A DNA stretch of 61,443 bases from a bacterium (lineage in GTDB: Bacteria > Verrucomicrobiota > Verrucomicrobiia > Limisphaerales > UBA11358), in assembly GCA_021780375.1 (NCBI GenBank), contig JAJXYT010000014.1, positions 1 to 61,443 on the forward strand. The letters run 5' to 3'. Of this stretch, positions 7,348 to 17,301 are shown piece by piece (the first letter of the stretch is position 1; the number at the start of each line of letters is the position of its first letter). A program made the position numbers and the translations under genes. The notes beneath the pieces were generated by a model that saw only the letters and a list, made by a program, of their open reading frames with translations, made no database searches and was not told where the DNA came from.

Positions 7348-10158
7348 ATGACGACCTCCGCGACCATTCGCCCGAGCAGCCGGATCCGGCAGGACTTCCT
7401 CGACTTCTTCAAGTCGAAGCAGCACACCCTTGTGCCGTCTTCAAGTCTGTTGCCCGATTCACCGAACCTGCTGTTCACGAACGCCGGCATGAACCAGTTT
7501 GTGCCCATTTTCCTGGGGCAGGCCCGGTGCCCGTATAAGCCGGGCCGGGCGGCCGACACCCAGAAATGCGTCCGCGCCGGCGGCAAACACAATGACCTGG
7601 AAGACGTCGGCCTCGACACTTATCACCACACCTTCTTCGAGATGCTCGGCAACTGGAGCTTCGGCGACCCCGACTCAAAAGACGGCGTCGGGGCAGGTTA
7701 CTTCAAAAAGGAGGCGATTGGCTGGGCCTGGGAATTGGTCACCGGAATCTGGAAATTCCCGCCGGAACGCCTTTACGCGACGATTTACAACCCGGACAAG
7801 TCCCTGGGCGATCCTGCCGAACGCGACGAAGAGGCCTGGAACTGTTGGGCTGAAAAATTCCGCGCCGCCGGACTCGACCCCGCCGTCCACATTGTCTATG
7901 GCGGCAAGCGGGACAATTTCTGGATGATGGGCGACACCGGTCCGTGCGGCCCGTGCTCCGAATTGCACGTGGACCTCACGCCCGGCGGCAACACCAACGG
8001 CAGTCTGGTGAACAAAGGCGACGCCCGTTGCATCGAAATCTGGAACCTCGTTTTCATCCAGTTCAATGCCAACCCCGACGGCACGTTCAGCCCGCTGCCG
8101 GCCCGGCACGTGGACACCGGCATGGGATTTGAACGCGTCACTTCCATCATCCAGGGCACGAAGAATTTCAAGGATTTCGCCAACGCGAAAATTTCCAATT
8201 ACGAGACCGACATCTTCCGTCCGATTTTTGACGCGCTGGAGAAATTGAGCGGGAAGAAGTATGGCAGCACCCTGCCGCCGGTTGATCTCTCAACCCTCGG
8301 CCCGCAGCAGACGATTGACATCGCTTTCCGCGTTATCGCTGATCATATCCGCACGCTGGGCTTTGCGATTGGCGACGGCATTCAGCCCGGCAATGAGGGT
8401 CGCGGTTATGTCCTGCGCCGCGTCCTGCGCCGCGCCGTGCGCTACAGCCGGTCGCTCGGTTTCCAGGGGCCGTTCTTCTACAAACTCGTGACCGTGCTCG
8501 CCGACACGATGGGCGATGTCTTTCCTGAAATCCGCGCCCGGAAAAAACACGTGCAGGAAGTCATCCGCGTTGAAGAGGAAATGTTCAATAAAACGCTGGA
8601 CCGGGGCATTGAACTCTTTGCCGAAGAGGCCCGGCGGGTTTCCACCAACCTGGTCCAGTTCCCGGCGCCCAAGGACGGTCCGATGGTTGAGATCACCGAT
8701 TTCGGAAGCAAGGTGATTCCCGGCGAATTCGCCTTCAAACTCTACGACACCTACGGTTTTCCACTGGACCTCACCGAATTGATGGCCCGCGAACGCGGCA
8801 TGACGGTGGACCGGGACGTCTTTGAACAGTTGATGGAAGAGCAGCGTACCCGCGCCCGGGCCGCGCAAAAGAAAGAGGTCATTTCGCTTTCGCAAGTGGA
8901 GACCACCACGCCGACAAAATTTGTCGGCTATGACCAGCTTGCCGTGGAGGCCGGAGTTTTGGAGGTGGTGTCGTTGAAAAACAAGACCGCCATCGTTCTC
9001 GACGCCAGCGCTTGCTACGCCGAAATGGGCGGCCAGGTGGGCGACACCGGCGAACTGGCCGGCGGCGGCGGGCTCTGGCGGATCACGAACACACGGAAAT
9101 CCGGCAACACGTGGCTGCACTTTATCGAAGGCGATGATCCGCCGGCGGCCGGTTCCAGCGTAACGCTCGCGGTGGACAAGAACCGCCGGAATGCCATTGA
9201 GCGCCACCACACCGTCACGCATCTGCTGCACTGGGCGTTGCACGAGGTCGTGAGCCGCGACGCTTCGCAAAAAGGCTCGTTCGTCGGACCGGACAAGCTG
9301 ACCTTCGATTTCAACAGCGGGCCGCTCTCGCCGCAGCAGGCGGCCGACATCGAAAAACTTGTGAACGAACGCATCCTGGAAAACGCCGGCGTGTCGTGGG
9401 CGGAAGTGCCCTACGCCGACGTGAAATCGCGCCAGGACGTGATGCAATTTTTTGGCGACAAGTACGGTGACGTTGTCCGCGTGGTGCAAATCGGCGGGCG
9501 GCCTAAAAAGCTGGATGGTTATTCGATGGAACTGTGCGGCGGCACGCATACGCGGGCCACGGGCGAGATTGGTTTGTTCCGCATCCTCGGTGAGGGCGCG
9601 GTTGCCGCCGGGGTACGGCGCATTGAAGCGGTGGCCGGACTGGAGGCTTATCGCCGGGCCGCCGACGAAGTCACGCTGATCCAATCACTCTCCGATAAGG
9701 TGAATTCGCCGGTACACGAGTTGGAGAAGAAAATCGAGGCGCTGCTCGAACACCAAAAAGCAGTTGAAAAGCAACTCAAGTCGGCGCAACAACGCGAAGC
9801 TTCCAATGCCGCCAGCCGTCTGCTGGAAGAGATTCACCAGGTAAACGAAATACCGGTCATCCTCCACAACCTCGGCGCGGTGGACGGCGACTTCCTCCAG
9901 GCGGTCGCCGATTCATTGAAGGAGCGTTTCAAGGGAGTCATTGTTCTGGGGGGCGGTTCGCAACCTGGAAGCGTGGCGCTCGTCGCGGCCGTCACACCTG
10001 ATTATGTTTGGAAGGTGCAGGCGGGCAAAATCATTCAGCAGATCGCGCCGGTCGTGGGAGGCAAGGGCGGCGGTAAAGCGGACAACGCGCGCGGTGGCGG
10101 CAAAGATGCCGGCAAACTGGACGAGGCGCTGGCCAGGGTCAAAACATTGCTGCATTGA
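7348..10158 (+). CDS. alaS: Alanyl-tRNA synthetase
   Basis: The 936-residue protein charges tRNA-Ala. The class II core is at the N-terminus (SSRIRQDFLDFFKSKQHT, LFTNAGMNQF, GMGFERVTSIIQG). The editing domain shows HHTVTHLLHWAL (HxxxH) and CGGTHTRATGEIG, whose Cys and His bind zinc. The C-terminal oligomerisation and DHHA1-like region includes VVLGGGSQPGSVALVAAVT and GGKGGGKADNARGGG. Length and domain order are standard. The gene is single, preceded by a decayed region and followed by a 180-bp gap. Confidence 0.97.
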   Translation: MTTSATIRPSSRIRQDFLDFFKSKQHTLVPSSSLLPDSPNLLFTNAGMNQFVPIFLGQARCPYKPGRAADTQKCVRAGGKHNDLEDVGLDTYHHTFFEMLGNWSFGDPDSKDGVGAGYFKKEAIGWAWELVTGIWKFPPERLYATIYNPDKSLGDPAERDEEAWNCWAEKFRAAGLDPAVHIVYGGKRDNFWMMGDTGPCGPCSELHVDLTPGGNTNGSLVNKGDARCIEIWNLVFIQFNANPDGTFSPLPARHVDTGMGFERVTSIIQGTKNFKDFANAKISNYETDIFRPIFDALEKLSGKKYGSTLPPVDLSTLGPQQTIDIAFRVIADHIRTLGFAIGDGIQPGNEGRGYVLRRVLRRAVRYSRSLGFQGPFFYKLVTVLADTMGDVFPEIRARKKHVQEVIRVEEEMFNKTLDRGIELFAEEARRVSTNLVQFPAPKDGPMVEITDFGSKVIPGEFAFKLYDTYGFPLDLTELMARERGMTVDRDVFEQLMEEQRTRARAAQKKEVISLSQVETTTPTKFVGYDQLAVEAGVLEVVSLKNKTAIVLDASACYAEMGGQVGDTGELAGGGGLWRITNTRKSGNTWLHFIEGDDPPAAGSSVTLAVDKNRRNAIERHHTVTHLLHWALHEVVSRDASQKGSFVGPDKLTFDFNSGPLSPQQAADIEKLVNERILENAGVSWAEVPYADVKSRQDVMQFFGDKYGDVVRVVQIGGRPKKLDGYSMELCGGTHTRATGEIGLFRILGEGAVAAGVRRIEAVAGLEAYRRAADEVTLIQSLSDKVNSPVHELEKKIEALLEHQKAVEKQLKSAQQREASNAASRLLEEIHQVNEIPVILHNLGAVDGDFLQAVADSLKERFKGVIVLGGGSQPGSVALVAAVTPDYVWKVQAGKIIQQIAPVVGGKGGGKADNARGGGKDAGKLDEALARVKTLLH

Positions 10159-10212
10159 AGGTCGAAACCGGCTGTTTTGCGCGTCTTTCGGAGCTTTTGC
10201 AGCTGCCTGTTA

Positions 10213-10232
10213 CCGATTTTGCCAAAAATCGG
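10213..10232 (+). terminator. Hairpin downstream of alaS
   Basis: CCGATTTT pairs with AAAATCGG around a four-base loop, 55 bases after the alaS stop. There is no immediate T-run (the first T-rich stretch begins near 10254), so it could be a weak or factor-assisted terminator. The remainder of 10159-10339 is AT-rich leader DNA before the GNAT gene. Confidence 0.4.
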
Positions 10233-10339
10233 CATTCTACCAGCAACAGGATATTATTTTGTTGATTATTAAGTACTTATGAAAACTTTTTTCTTTTTCC
10301 CTGTTGCCGAATAATCCCTCCCCGTAAAATTCAGCCGGT

Positions 10340-10882
10340 ATGAAACATAATCGGGGGCCAAGCAAGGCCCCAAATGGCAATGTTGTATTGAGGCAAATGC
10401 AGTTAAAGGACCTGCCTCCGGTATTTCGACTGGGACAAAAACTTTTCACGGCTGAAGACCTGCCGACGCTGTATCGCAGTTGGGACGAATACGAGATTCT
10501 GGAATTGTTTCGTTCGGACGAAGAAACCTGCCTGGTGGCCGAGGACGATGAAAAGATCATCGGGTTTGCGTTGGGTTGCATGATGGACAAGCCGCGCAGC
10601 GCCTGGCGATATGGCTGGCTGGAATGGCTCGGGGTGGCGCCCCGTTACAAGCGGCATGGCATCGCCCGGCGGTTGCTGAACCAATTAACGCAACTCTTCA
10701 TTGATCGCGAAGCGCGCATCATGCTGGTGGACACCGACGAGGAAAATGCCGATGCCCTGGCATTCCTGCGTCAGACCGGCTTTGGCCAGGAAACCCGGCA
10801 CGTGTATCTGTCGCGAAATCTGGATGAATATCCCAAACGATTCGGACGCAGAAACGGGCATCGGAATGGCAAAGTTCACTGA
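10340..10882 (+). CDS. GNAT-family N-acetyltransferase
   Basis: The 180-residue protein has the GNAT fold. VVLRQMQLKDLPPVFRLG is the N-terminal strand and helix. CLVAEDDEKIIGFALG is the beta2-beta4 region. WLEWLGVAPRYKRHGIARRL is motif A, with the acetyl-CoA pyrophosphate loop R-x-x-G-I-A. IMLVDTDEENADALAFLRQTGF is motif B, as in RimI-like enzymes. The C-terminus ends in a basic tail (RRNGHRNGKVH). The substrate cannot be told. It stands alone, with a degraded receiver gene following on the other strand. Confidence 0.85.
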   Translation: MKHNRGPSKAPNGNVVLRQMQLKDLPPVFRLGQKLFTAEDLPTLYRSWDEYEILELFRSDEETCLVAEDDEKIIGFALGCMMDKPRSAWRYGWLEWLGVAPRYKRHGIARRLLNQLTQLFIDREARIMLVDTDEENADALAFLRQTGFGQETRHVYLSRNLDEYPKRFGRRNGHRNGKVH

Positions 10883-10930
10883 TGGGCAGGGTGCGGGCCG
10901 GCAAATCCGATCCGATGCCGTGTCGGCATA

Positions 10931-11535
10931 TTAATTTGTTATGTCGGCGCAATCGCGGATTATCCGGAGGAGTTTGGCCGGGTCAAAGGGTTTTTCGAGG
11001 AAGCTTTCGTGGTCGCGCAGGGTTGAATCCTTGCCGGGCAGGTTGCTGGCGTAACCGCTGCCGTAAATGATCCTGAGGCCGGGTTTGCCGGTCCGCAAGC
11101 GGTCGGCCAGTTCCCGGCCATTCATGCCCTCGGGCATGACCATGTCGGTGACAGGATGTCAATGCCTTCCCGGCGCTCGCGCCAGATTTCCAGGGCCTGC
11201 ACGCCCGAAACGGCGGCGTGGATATGGCACCCATGCCGTTCCAGCACGCGTTGCCTCAAGCGGCGCAAGGCCGTCTCGTCTTCGACCAGCCGATGGCAAT
11301 TGTGGCAACCCCCGCCGACGATGCCCTGCCCGATGAACGTGTCCGAATAGCAGAAGAGCGGCGCGGTGGAAGCCGGGCTTAATTTCGCCAGCGCCTCGCG
11401 CGTCGTGAAGAAGTGCTCGCAATCGAGGCTTTCGACATCCCTGGAGGCCGTCCCTGCAAAATTTGTTTCCAGGCTTTGCTGGAAGCCGGAGAGGAATTCA
11501 ATCAGGTTGGGTTGGTGGCCGTTTTCCAGTTTCAA
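10931..11535 (-). pseudogene. Frameshifted receiver (REC) domain relic of a hybrid kinase
   Basis: Two minus-strand frames make one receiver domain. The first has LVEDETALRRLRQRVLERHG and VSGVQALEIWRERREGIDIL. The second has MVMPEGMNGRELADRL, IIYGSGYASNLPGK and FLEKPFDPAKLLRIIRD. They join near 11142-11150 if one base is added in ATCCT-GTCACCGACATGGTC, restoring the expected DILVTDMVMPEG with the phospho-acceptor Asp. The N-terminal part (from 11535) does not resemble a kinase, so the kinase half is lost. It touches the pckG stop at 11532. A sequencing indel is an alternative to true decay. Confidence 0.7.
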
Positions 11536-13334
11536 CCCAGCCGCTTTCGGAGGCCGTCCAGCTGATCGCTCAGTGCCTTTGGCAGTTTGCCGTCAAACTT
11601 TGCATAGTTCACAGCCACATCTTCAACCTCTTTTTTCCACCCCGTTGTGTCCACGGTGAGCAGTTCCTGGAGATCGCCGGCGGCCAGATGCAATTCCGAG
11701 ACGTCCAGGGCGTCCGGCGTGGGCAAATTTCCGATGGTCGTCTTTTGCGCCTTGCCGGTCCCTTCCACCCGATCGCAAATCCACTTGAGTACGCGGCTGT
11801 TCTCGCCGTAACCGGGCCAGAGCCATCTGCCGTTCGCCGCTTTCCGGAACCAGTTCACAAAATAAACCTTGGGCAGTTTGGCGCGGTCGGTGCGTTGCGC
11901 AAAGGAAAGCCAGTGCGCGAAATAATCAGCCATGTTGTAGCCGCAGAACGGCAGCATGGCGAACGGGTCGCGGCGGAGCACCCCGGCCTGGCCGAGCGCG
12001 GCGGCCGTGGTTTCCGAACCGCAGGCGGAACCCATGAACACGCCATGCTCCCAATCGAATGCCTCGTTTACCAACGGAATGGTGTGCGGCCGGCGTCCGC
12101 CGAAAAGAATGGCCGAGAGCGGCACACCTTCGGGATTCTGCCAGTCGGGATCAATGACCGGGCATTGCGTTGCCGGTGCGGTAAAACGCGAGTTCGGATG
12201 CGCGCCCTTCTTGCCGTTGTCGGGCGTCCATTCATTGCCCTGCCAGTCAATGCCCCTGGCCGGCGCGGGCACGCCCATGTCTTCCCACCAGACATCGTTG
12301 TCCGGTGTCAGCACGACGTTGGTGAAAATGGTGTTCTTCGCGCAAGCCGCCAGCGCATTGGGATTCGATTTTGCGGAGGTGCCCGGCGCGACGCCGAAAA
12401 AGCCCGTCTCCGGATTCACCGCGTAAAACCGCCCGTCCCTGCCGATGCGAATCCAGGCGATGTCGTCGCCCAGGGTCGTGACCTTCCAGCCCGGCACCGT
12501 CGGCTGCATCATGGCCAGATTCGTTTTTCCGCAGGCGCTCGGAAAGGCCGCGGCGATATAATATTTTTTGTGCTGCGGCGAAGTCAGGCACAGGATGAGC
12601 ATGTGCTCGGCCATCCAGCCTTCCTTCTTTGCCACGGTGGAAGCGATGCGCAGGGCGAGGCATTTCTTGCCCAACAACGCGTTGCCGCCGTAACCGGAAC
12701 CGTACGACCAGATGGAGGGTTCCTCCGGGAAATGGACAATGTATTTGTTTTTCGGATCGCCTTCGCATGGCCAGGAAACGTCCTTTTGACCGGGCTGCAA
12801 CGGCGCGCCCACCGAGTGCAGGCAGGGAATGAACGTGCCGTTCGCACCCAGTTTGTCCAGCACGGCCTGGCCCATGCGCGTCATGATGCGCATATTGACC
12901 ACCACGTAAGGCGAATCGCTGATCTCAATGCCGATTTTGCAAATGGGCGAATCCAGCGGTCCCATGGCAAACGGAATCACATACATCGTCCGGCCCTTCA
13001 TGGAGCCTTTGAACAAGCCGAGGAGCTTTTGTTTCATCGCCGCCGGGTCGGCCCAATTGTTGGTGGGACCGGCCTCTTCTTTGGAACAGGAGCAGATGAA
13101 CGTCCGGTCTTCCACGCGCGCCACGTCACTGGGATGCGACCGCGCCAGATATGAGCCGGGACGCTTGTTTTTGTTGAGCCTGGTGAACGTGCCGCTCTTG
13201 ACCATCAGGTCGCACAACTTCTGGTCTTCCGCCGCGGACCCGTCACACCAATGAATATCCCCGGGCTGGCAGAGTTCTGCCATTTCCTTGACCCATGCAA
13301 TCAGCTTTTGATTCTTCGTGTTTGCTTTGTCCAT
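11532..13334 (-). CDS. pckG: Phosphoenolpyruvate carboxykinase (GTP)
   Basis: The 600-residue GTP-dependent PEPCK interconverts oxaloacetate and phosphoenolpyruvate for gluconeogenesis or anaplerosis. Visible are the substrate-binding [51 protein letters not shown], the P-loop [16 protein letters not shown] with the family's reactive Cys, GDDIAWIR, and the nucleotide-site [12 protein letters not shown]. The start at 13334 ([10 protein letters not shown]) has AGGAG 7 bases upstream; the frame remains open 37 codons further but without support. Length is typical for the GTP class. A receiver relic follows downstream. Confidence 0.96.
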   Translation of the reverse strand: MDKANTKNQKLIAWVKEMAELCQPGDIHWCDGSAAEDQKLCDLMVKSGTFTRLNKNKRPGSYLARSHPSDVARVEDRTFICSCSKEEAGPTNNWADPAAMKQKLLGLFKGSMKGRTMYVIPFAMGPLDSPICKIGIEISDSPYVVVNMRIMTRMGQAVLDKLGANGTFIPCLHSVGAPLQPGQKDVSWPCEGDPKNKYIVHFPEEPSIWSYGSGYGGNALLGKKCLALRIASTVAKKEGWMAEHMLILCLTSPQHKKYYIAAAFPSACGKTNLAMMQPTVPGWKVTTLGDDIAWIRIGRDGRFYAVNPETGFFGVAPGTSAKSNPNALAACAKNTIFTNVVLTPDNDVWWEDMGVPAPARGIDWQGNEWTPDNGKKGAHPNSRFTAPATQCPVIDPDWQNPEGVPLSAILFGGRRPHTIPLVNEAFDWEHGVFMGSACGSETTAAALGQAGVLRRDPFAMLPFCGYNMADYFAHWLSFAQRTDRAKLPKVYFVNWFRKAANGRWLWPGYGENSRVLKWICDRVEGTGKAQKTTIGNLPTPDALDVSELHLAAGDLQELLTVDTTGWKKEVEDVAVNYAKFDGKLPKALSDQLDGLRKRLG

Positions 13335-13608
13335 GCGCTTCTCCTGTCCGTGCATTTTCTGCAAAAGATGTCCGGCTAAAGTGCCAGAACCGGCCCGGCT
13401 TGAACAGTCCAAATTAAAGAAAATTCGGGAGGCTGACGCCGGCAAACAATGACCGTCCTGCTTTTGTAAACCGGGACCGGTCCGGCTTGCCGCGTGAAGA
13501 TCATGTCCCGCGGTTCAATCTTCTGAAGATTGCGGCGCACGGCTGAGATGCCGCTCCCGAACACTTTTGCGTCGCGCCAGGCTTGGGGATATGCTAAAGG
13601 TGAATTGG

Positions 13609-15939
13609 ATGAATTCGCCGTCCGCCCATCGCGCCGGACCGCCCGAGGCCAATGCCTGCCTCGCGCGCTCGGTGGTGGATACGCTGGCCGAGGAGCCGAC
13701 GCTGGAAGCGGTGACCATTGACCGCGCCCGGCGGAAAATTTCCGTGGCCACGCTGGGCCGCGCCGACGTGGTCAAATTGACGGAGCGCATCACCAGCCAG
13801 TTTCAAGCGGCCCACGCCGCCGATGCCGGTCACACCTGTTCCTTGCTGAGCGGCGAGGGCGACTGCTTCTCGTGCGACACGCCGTTGTCCGAGGACGAAC
13901 GCAAGCGAATCACCATCCACAACGACGGTCCCTCGACCACCATTGCGCGCGTCACGTGCCCGACCGCGCCGACCTTCTGGCGCTGGCGCGACATGCCGTT
14001 TCCGAAAGTCGTGCCGCGCGACGTCGAATTTCTCGAACACGTCGGCGAGATTGACGAATGGAAGACCCGGCTCGCCGCCGCGATTTTGTGCGGTGTCTTT
14101 GGATTGGCCGGCTTTTTCCTCGGCCGGTTTGGCCATCCCACCCTGTCGGTGCTTGGTTTCATCGTCGCCTATCTGGCCGGCGGTTTTTATCCCGCGGAAG
14201 AAGTCTGGCAACGGCTGCGGAAGCGCACCATTGACGTGCATTTCCTCATGCTCGCCGTGGCCATCGGCGCCGCTTCCATTGGCGCCTGGGCGGAAGGCGC
14301 CACCTTGCTGTTCCTGTTCTCGCTGTCCGGCGCGCTCGAACATTACGCGCTGGGCCGCACGCAAAAGGAAATCCGCTCGCTCTTTCGCGACGCGCCCAAA
14401 GTCGCCACGGTGATGGACGCCCACGGCAAGGAACGCGAGGTCAAGGTCGAGCTGCTCCAACAGGGCATGCGCCTGCTGATCAAGCCGGGCGCGCAATTTC
14501 CCGTGGACGGCGAAATCGCCAAAGGCAACACCGCCACGGACGAATCAAATCTCACTGGCGAAGCCACGCCCGTCGAAAAAAAAGTCGGCGACAACGCGCT
14601 GGCCGGAACTATCAATTTGTGGGGCGCGGTCGAAGTCATCGTCACCCGGCCTGCCGCCGAAAGCTCGCTCCAAAAAATCATTACCCTTATCAAGGAGGCG
14701 CAGCAGCAAAAAGCGCCCGCGCAGATGTTCGCTGACAAGTTCAGCACCTATTACACCTATGGCGTCATCGGACTGTCGTTCGCGATGTTTTTCGTGTGGT
14801 GGCTCGGCCTCGGCCTCGAGGCATTTAAATCCACGGTCGAATCCAACAGCGCCTTTTACCGGACGATGACGCTGCTCGTGGTTTCATCACCATGCGCGTT
14901 GGTGCTTTCGATTCCGTCGGCGGTGCTCGCGGCCATCGCGTGGGGCGCGCGGCACGGCATTCTGTTCCGCGGCGGCGCGGCGGTGGAAAAACTCGCCGAG
15001 GTGAACACCGTCTGCCTCGACAAAACCGGCACGCTCACCACCGGCGAACTGCGCGTGGAAACCGTCGAAAGTTTTCCGCCCGGACGCGATAAGGAAATTG
15101 TACAGCTCGCGTATTCGCTGGAAAAACTTTCGACGCATCCGCTCGCCCGGGCCATCACCCGCCACGGCAAACGCCACGGCCTGGAGGTCGTCGAATTCCC
15201 GCAATTTGAATCTGTCACCGGGGAGGGCTTGAAAGCAAAACGCGACGGCAAGGATATTTTTCTCGGCAAACGCGAATGGGTGGAGTCGCAAGTTTGTCGG
15301 GGCGGATTTGCCGCGCCGCAATCCGGCGCCGGGACATCCGAGGTCTGGGTTTCCGCCGGCGATTTGCTGGGGCGCGTCATCTTGCGCGACGACATCCGTC
15401 CGCAATCCGCCTCGGTCGTGGAGGAATTGCGCGGCGAGGGACTGCGGAGCGTGGTATTGACCGGCGACCGCCAGGCCGCCGCCGGGCATTTGCGCGCGGA
15501 ATTGAAGCTGGACGACGTGCGCGCCGAATTGAAACCGGAGCAGAAAGTCGCCGCCATCCAGGAATTGAGCAGGGAAGGAAAGCGCGTGGCGATGATTGGC
15601 GACGGCGTAAATGACGCGCCCAGCCTCGCCGCCGCGTATATCGGCGTGGCCATGGGCGCGCGCGGTTCGGACGCGGCGCTGGAGCAGGCCGATGTGGTGC
15701 TGATGCACGACCGGCTGGAGAATTTTCTCGCCGCGTTCCGGTTGAGCCAGCGCGCGCGGCGCATCATCCGGCAGAATCTGTTCATTTCACTCGGCACGGT
15801 GGTGGTGCTGGTGTCGTTCGCCATGCTGGGAAAGATTCCGCTGCCCATCGGCGTGGTCGGCCACGAAGGCAGCACCGTCGTCGTGGTGATGAACAGTTTG
15901 CGATTGTTGTTTGGCGGGATGTCGGCGAAACAAAAATGA
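13609..15939 (+). CDS. P1B-4-type heavy-metal-translocating ATPase
   Basis: The roughly 776-residue P-type ATPase has actuator TGEATPVEKKVG, phosphorylation motif DKTGTLTTGEL, hinge GDGVNDAPSLAAAYIGVAMG, and a heavy-metal His-Pro pair in LEKLSTHPLARAI. The membrane metal site is SSPCALVLSIPS and the last helices carry VGHEGSTVVVVMNSLRLL. SPC together with HEG(G/S)T defines the P1B-4 subgroup, known members of which export Fe2+, Co2+ or related ions. The N-terminus lacks a canonical GMTCxxC domain but has a Cys-containing segment (HTCSLLSGEGDCFSCDTP, and VTCPTAP further on). I prefer the ATG at 13609 because AAGGTG lies 6 bases upstream; ATGs at 13591 and 13567 are alternatives. Confidence 0.9.
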   Translation: MNSPSAHRAGPPEANACLARSVVDTLAEEPTLEAVTIDRARRKISVATLGRADVVKLTERITSQFQAAHAADAGHTCSLLSGEGDCFSCDTPLSEDERKRITIHNDGPSTTIARVTCPTAPTFWRWRDMPFPKVVPRDVEFLEHVGEIDEWKTRLAAAILCGVFGLAGFFLGRFGHPTLSVLGFIVAYLAGGFYPAEEVWQRLRKRTIDVHFLMLAVAIGAASIGAWAEGATLLFLFSLSGALEHYALGRTQKEIRSLFRDAPKVATVMDAHGKEREVKVELLQQGMRLLIKPGAQFPVDGEIAKGNTATDESNLTGEATPVEKKVGDNALAGTINLWGAVEVIVTRPAAESSLQKIITLIKEAQQQKAPAQMFADKFSTYYTYGVIGLSFAMFFVWWLGLGLEAFKSTVESNSAFYRTMTLLVVSSPCALVLSIPSAVLAAIAWGARHGILFRGGAAVEKLAEVNTVCLDKTGTLTTGELRVETVESFPPGRDKEIVQLAYSLEKLSTHPLARAITRHGKRHGLEVVEFPQFESVTGEGLKAKRDGKDIFLGKREWVESQVCRGGFAAPQSGAGTSEVWVSAGDLLGRVILRDDIRPQSASVVEELRGEGLRSVVLTGDRQAAAGHLRAELKLDDVRAELKPEQKVAAIQELSREGKRVAMIGDGVNDAPSLAAAYIGVAMGARGSDAALEQADVVLMHDRLENFLAAFRLSQRARRIIRQNLFISLGTVVVLVSFAMLGKIPLPIGVVGHEGSTVVVVMNSLRLLFGGMSAKQK

Positions 15940-16172
15940 TTTTAACCACGGATTCACGCGGATCACACGGATAATGACAGGTGCGATTTCCGCCAGGGAC
16001 TCGGTAGCCGCGGGCGTCCGTCGGCGCCATTTACCGGCTCCAGAAGTAGTCGCGCGGCCGCCTGAAGGCGGGACTCCAAACATTTGGCAAAGCAGGCCCT
16101 TACCAGTGACATCATTTTCGGGTTTGCTTCGGGCGGGAACTTTTCCCATTGTTGGCGCATCCGACTCGTGAG
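15940..16172. other. Intergenic region with a dispersed-repeat-like segment
   Basis: No gene is seen. Bases 15945-15975 read like the widespread intergenic motif built from CACGGATTCACGCGGAT-type units of about 9-10 bases. A GTAGCC...CGTCGGCG stretch near 16003-16026 resembles the GTAGC hairpin elements found elsewhere in this window. Confidence 0.4.
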
Positions 16173-16646
16173 ATGAAGAAAAAATTGACGTGGATTCTCG
16201 GGGTGCTGGCAGTGGTTTTTGTGCTGTTGCAATTCACGAATCCGGCGCGCACGAACCCGCCGGTCGTTCATGATTTTTTGGCCGCCGAAAACCCGCCGCC
16301 GCCTCTCGCCGCCCTGTTCCGCGGCGCGTGTTACGATTGTCATTCCTACGAAACCCAATGGCCGTGGTACAGTCACATCGCGCCGGTGTCATGGTTGATT
16401 GCCGACGACGTGCAGGGCGGGCGACGACATTTGAATCTTTCCAACTGGCCGGTGGACGATCCGGAACGCGCCGCCAGGCGGCTGGAAAACGCCAGCGAAG
16501 AGTTGGGCTACAAAGAAATGCCGCCGGCCAAATATCAGCTGATCCATCCGGCGTCCCGGCTCACCGCCGACCAACGCCAGCAATTGATTCAGTGGCTCGA
16601 TCAGGAGGCTAAACGCTTGAAAACGGTGGCGGCTTCGGGAAAATAG
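16173..16646 (+). CDS. Haem-binding domain protein (c-type CxxCH, PF14376-like)
   Basis: The 157-residue protein has an N-terminal membrane anchor or signal (MKKKLTWILGVLAVVFVLLQ) and one c-type haem site CYDCH in GACYDCHSYETQWPWYSHIAP. This pattern is characteristic of the Haem_bd family found in Verrucomicrobiota, Bacteroidota and others. EMPPAKYQLIHPASRLTADQ is the conserved C-terminal segment. It is presumably periplasmic and could act in electron transfer. The ATG at 16173 gives the shortest polar region before the anchor. An esterase gene begins 3 bases after its stop, so the two probably share a transcript. Confidence 0.85.
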   Translation: MKKKLTWILGVLAVVFVLLQFTNPARTNPPVVHDFLAAENPPPPLAALFRGACYDCHSYETQWPWYSHIAPVSWLIADDVQGGRRHLNLSNWPVDDPERAARRLENASEELGYKEMPPAKYQLIHPASRLTADQRQQLIQWLDQEAKRLKTVAASGK

Positions 16647-16649
16647 TTC

Positions 16650-17276
16650 ATGCTCCATAGCGAACTGATCCCGGCGCCGGAGAAAAATTCCCGGCGGCTG
16701 ATGGTGATGCTGCACGGTCTGGGCGACAGCCTCGAAGGCTACCGCTGGCTGCCGGAGGCCATGAACCTGCCGTGGCTGAACTACCTGCTCGTCAATGCGC
16801 CGGACGATTATTACGGCGGCTATTCGTGGTTCGATTTGAACGACCTCCTGCCCGGCGTGCAGCGGAGCCGGAAACTGCTATTTGAACTGCTCGATGATTT
16901 GCCGGCGCGCGGATTTCCGGCGGAACAAATCACGTTCGGCGGTTTTTCGCAGGGCAGTTTGATGGCCGTGGAAGTTGGTTTGCGTTATCCGCACCGGTTT
17001 GCCGGTGTGGTTTGCATCAGCGGCTGGGTGTGCGAGCCGGAGAAACTGGTGCAGGAACTCTCGCCGGTTGCCAAACAACAACGGCTGCTCCTGACCCACG
17101 GCACCGGTGACCCATTGTTGCCGATTGACCAGGTCCGCACGCAAATTCCGCTGCTCAAATCCGCGGGCCTCAATCTTGCATGGCGCGAATTTGCCAAGGT
17201 GCACACGATGATCGAGGAGGAAATCGTGCTGATCCGGGATTTTGTGCGCGCCGGCTATTCTGTTGTGGGGAAGTAG
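16650..17276 (+). CDS. Carboxylesterase/phospholipase-like alpha/beta hydrolase
   Basis: The 208-residue protein is of the abhydrolase_2 type (YpfH/carboxylesterase). It shows the oxyanion segment VMLHGLGDSLEGY, nucleophile elbow GFSQGSLMAVEVGL (Ser in GFSQG), acid LTHGTGDPLLPIDQ and the His in EFAKVHTM. No signal peptide is seen, so it is likely cytosolic. It follows the haem-binding gene by 3 bases. The actual ester substrate is unknown. Confidence 0.88.
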   Translation: MLHSELIPAPEKNSRRLMVMLHGLGDSLEGYRWLPEAMNLPWLNYLLVNAPDDYYGGYSWFDLNDLLPGVQRSRKLLFELLDDLPARGFPAEQITFGGFSQGSLMAVEVGLRYPHRFAGVVCISGWVCEPEKLVQELSPVAKQQRLLLTHGTGDPLLPIDQVRTQIPLLKSAGLNLAWREFAKVHTMIEEEIVLIRDFVRAGYSVVGK

Positions 17277-17301
17277 CCGGCGCGCCCTGGCTTCAGCGGG
17301 G

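Noticed and set aside
8290..9684. 464-codon open frame antisense to alaS
   Set aside because: It is a GC-rich shadow frame of alaS, with no recognisable domain and a His/Arg/Gly-rich composition.
11463..13154. 563-codon open frame antisense to pckG
   Set aside because: It is opposite an unmistakable PEPCK gene and shows only shadow-frame composition.
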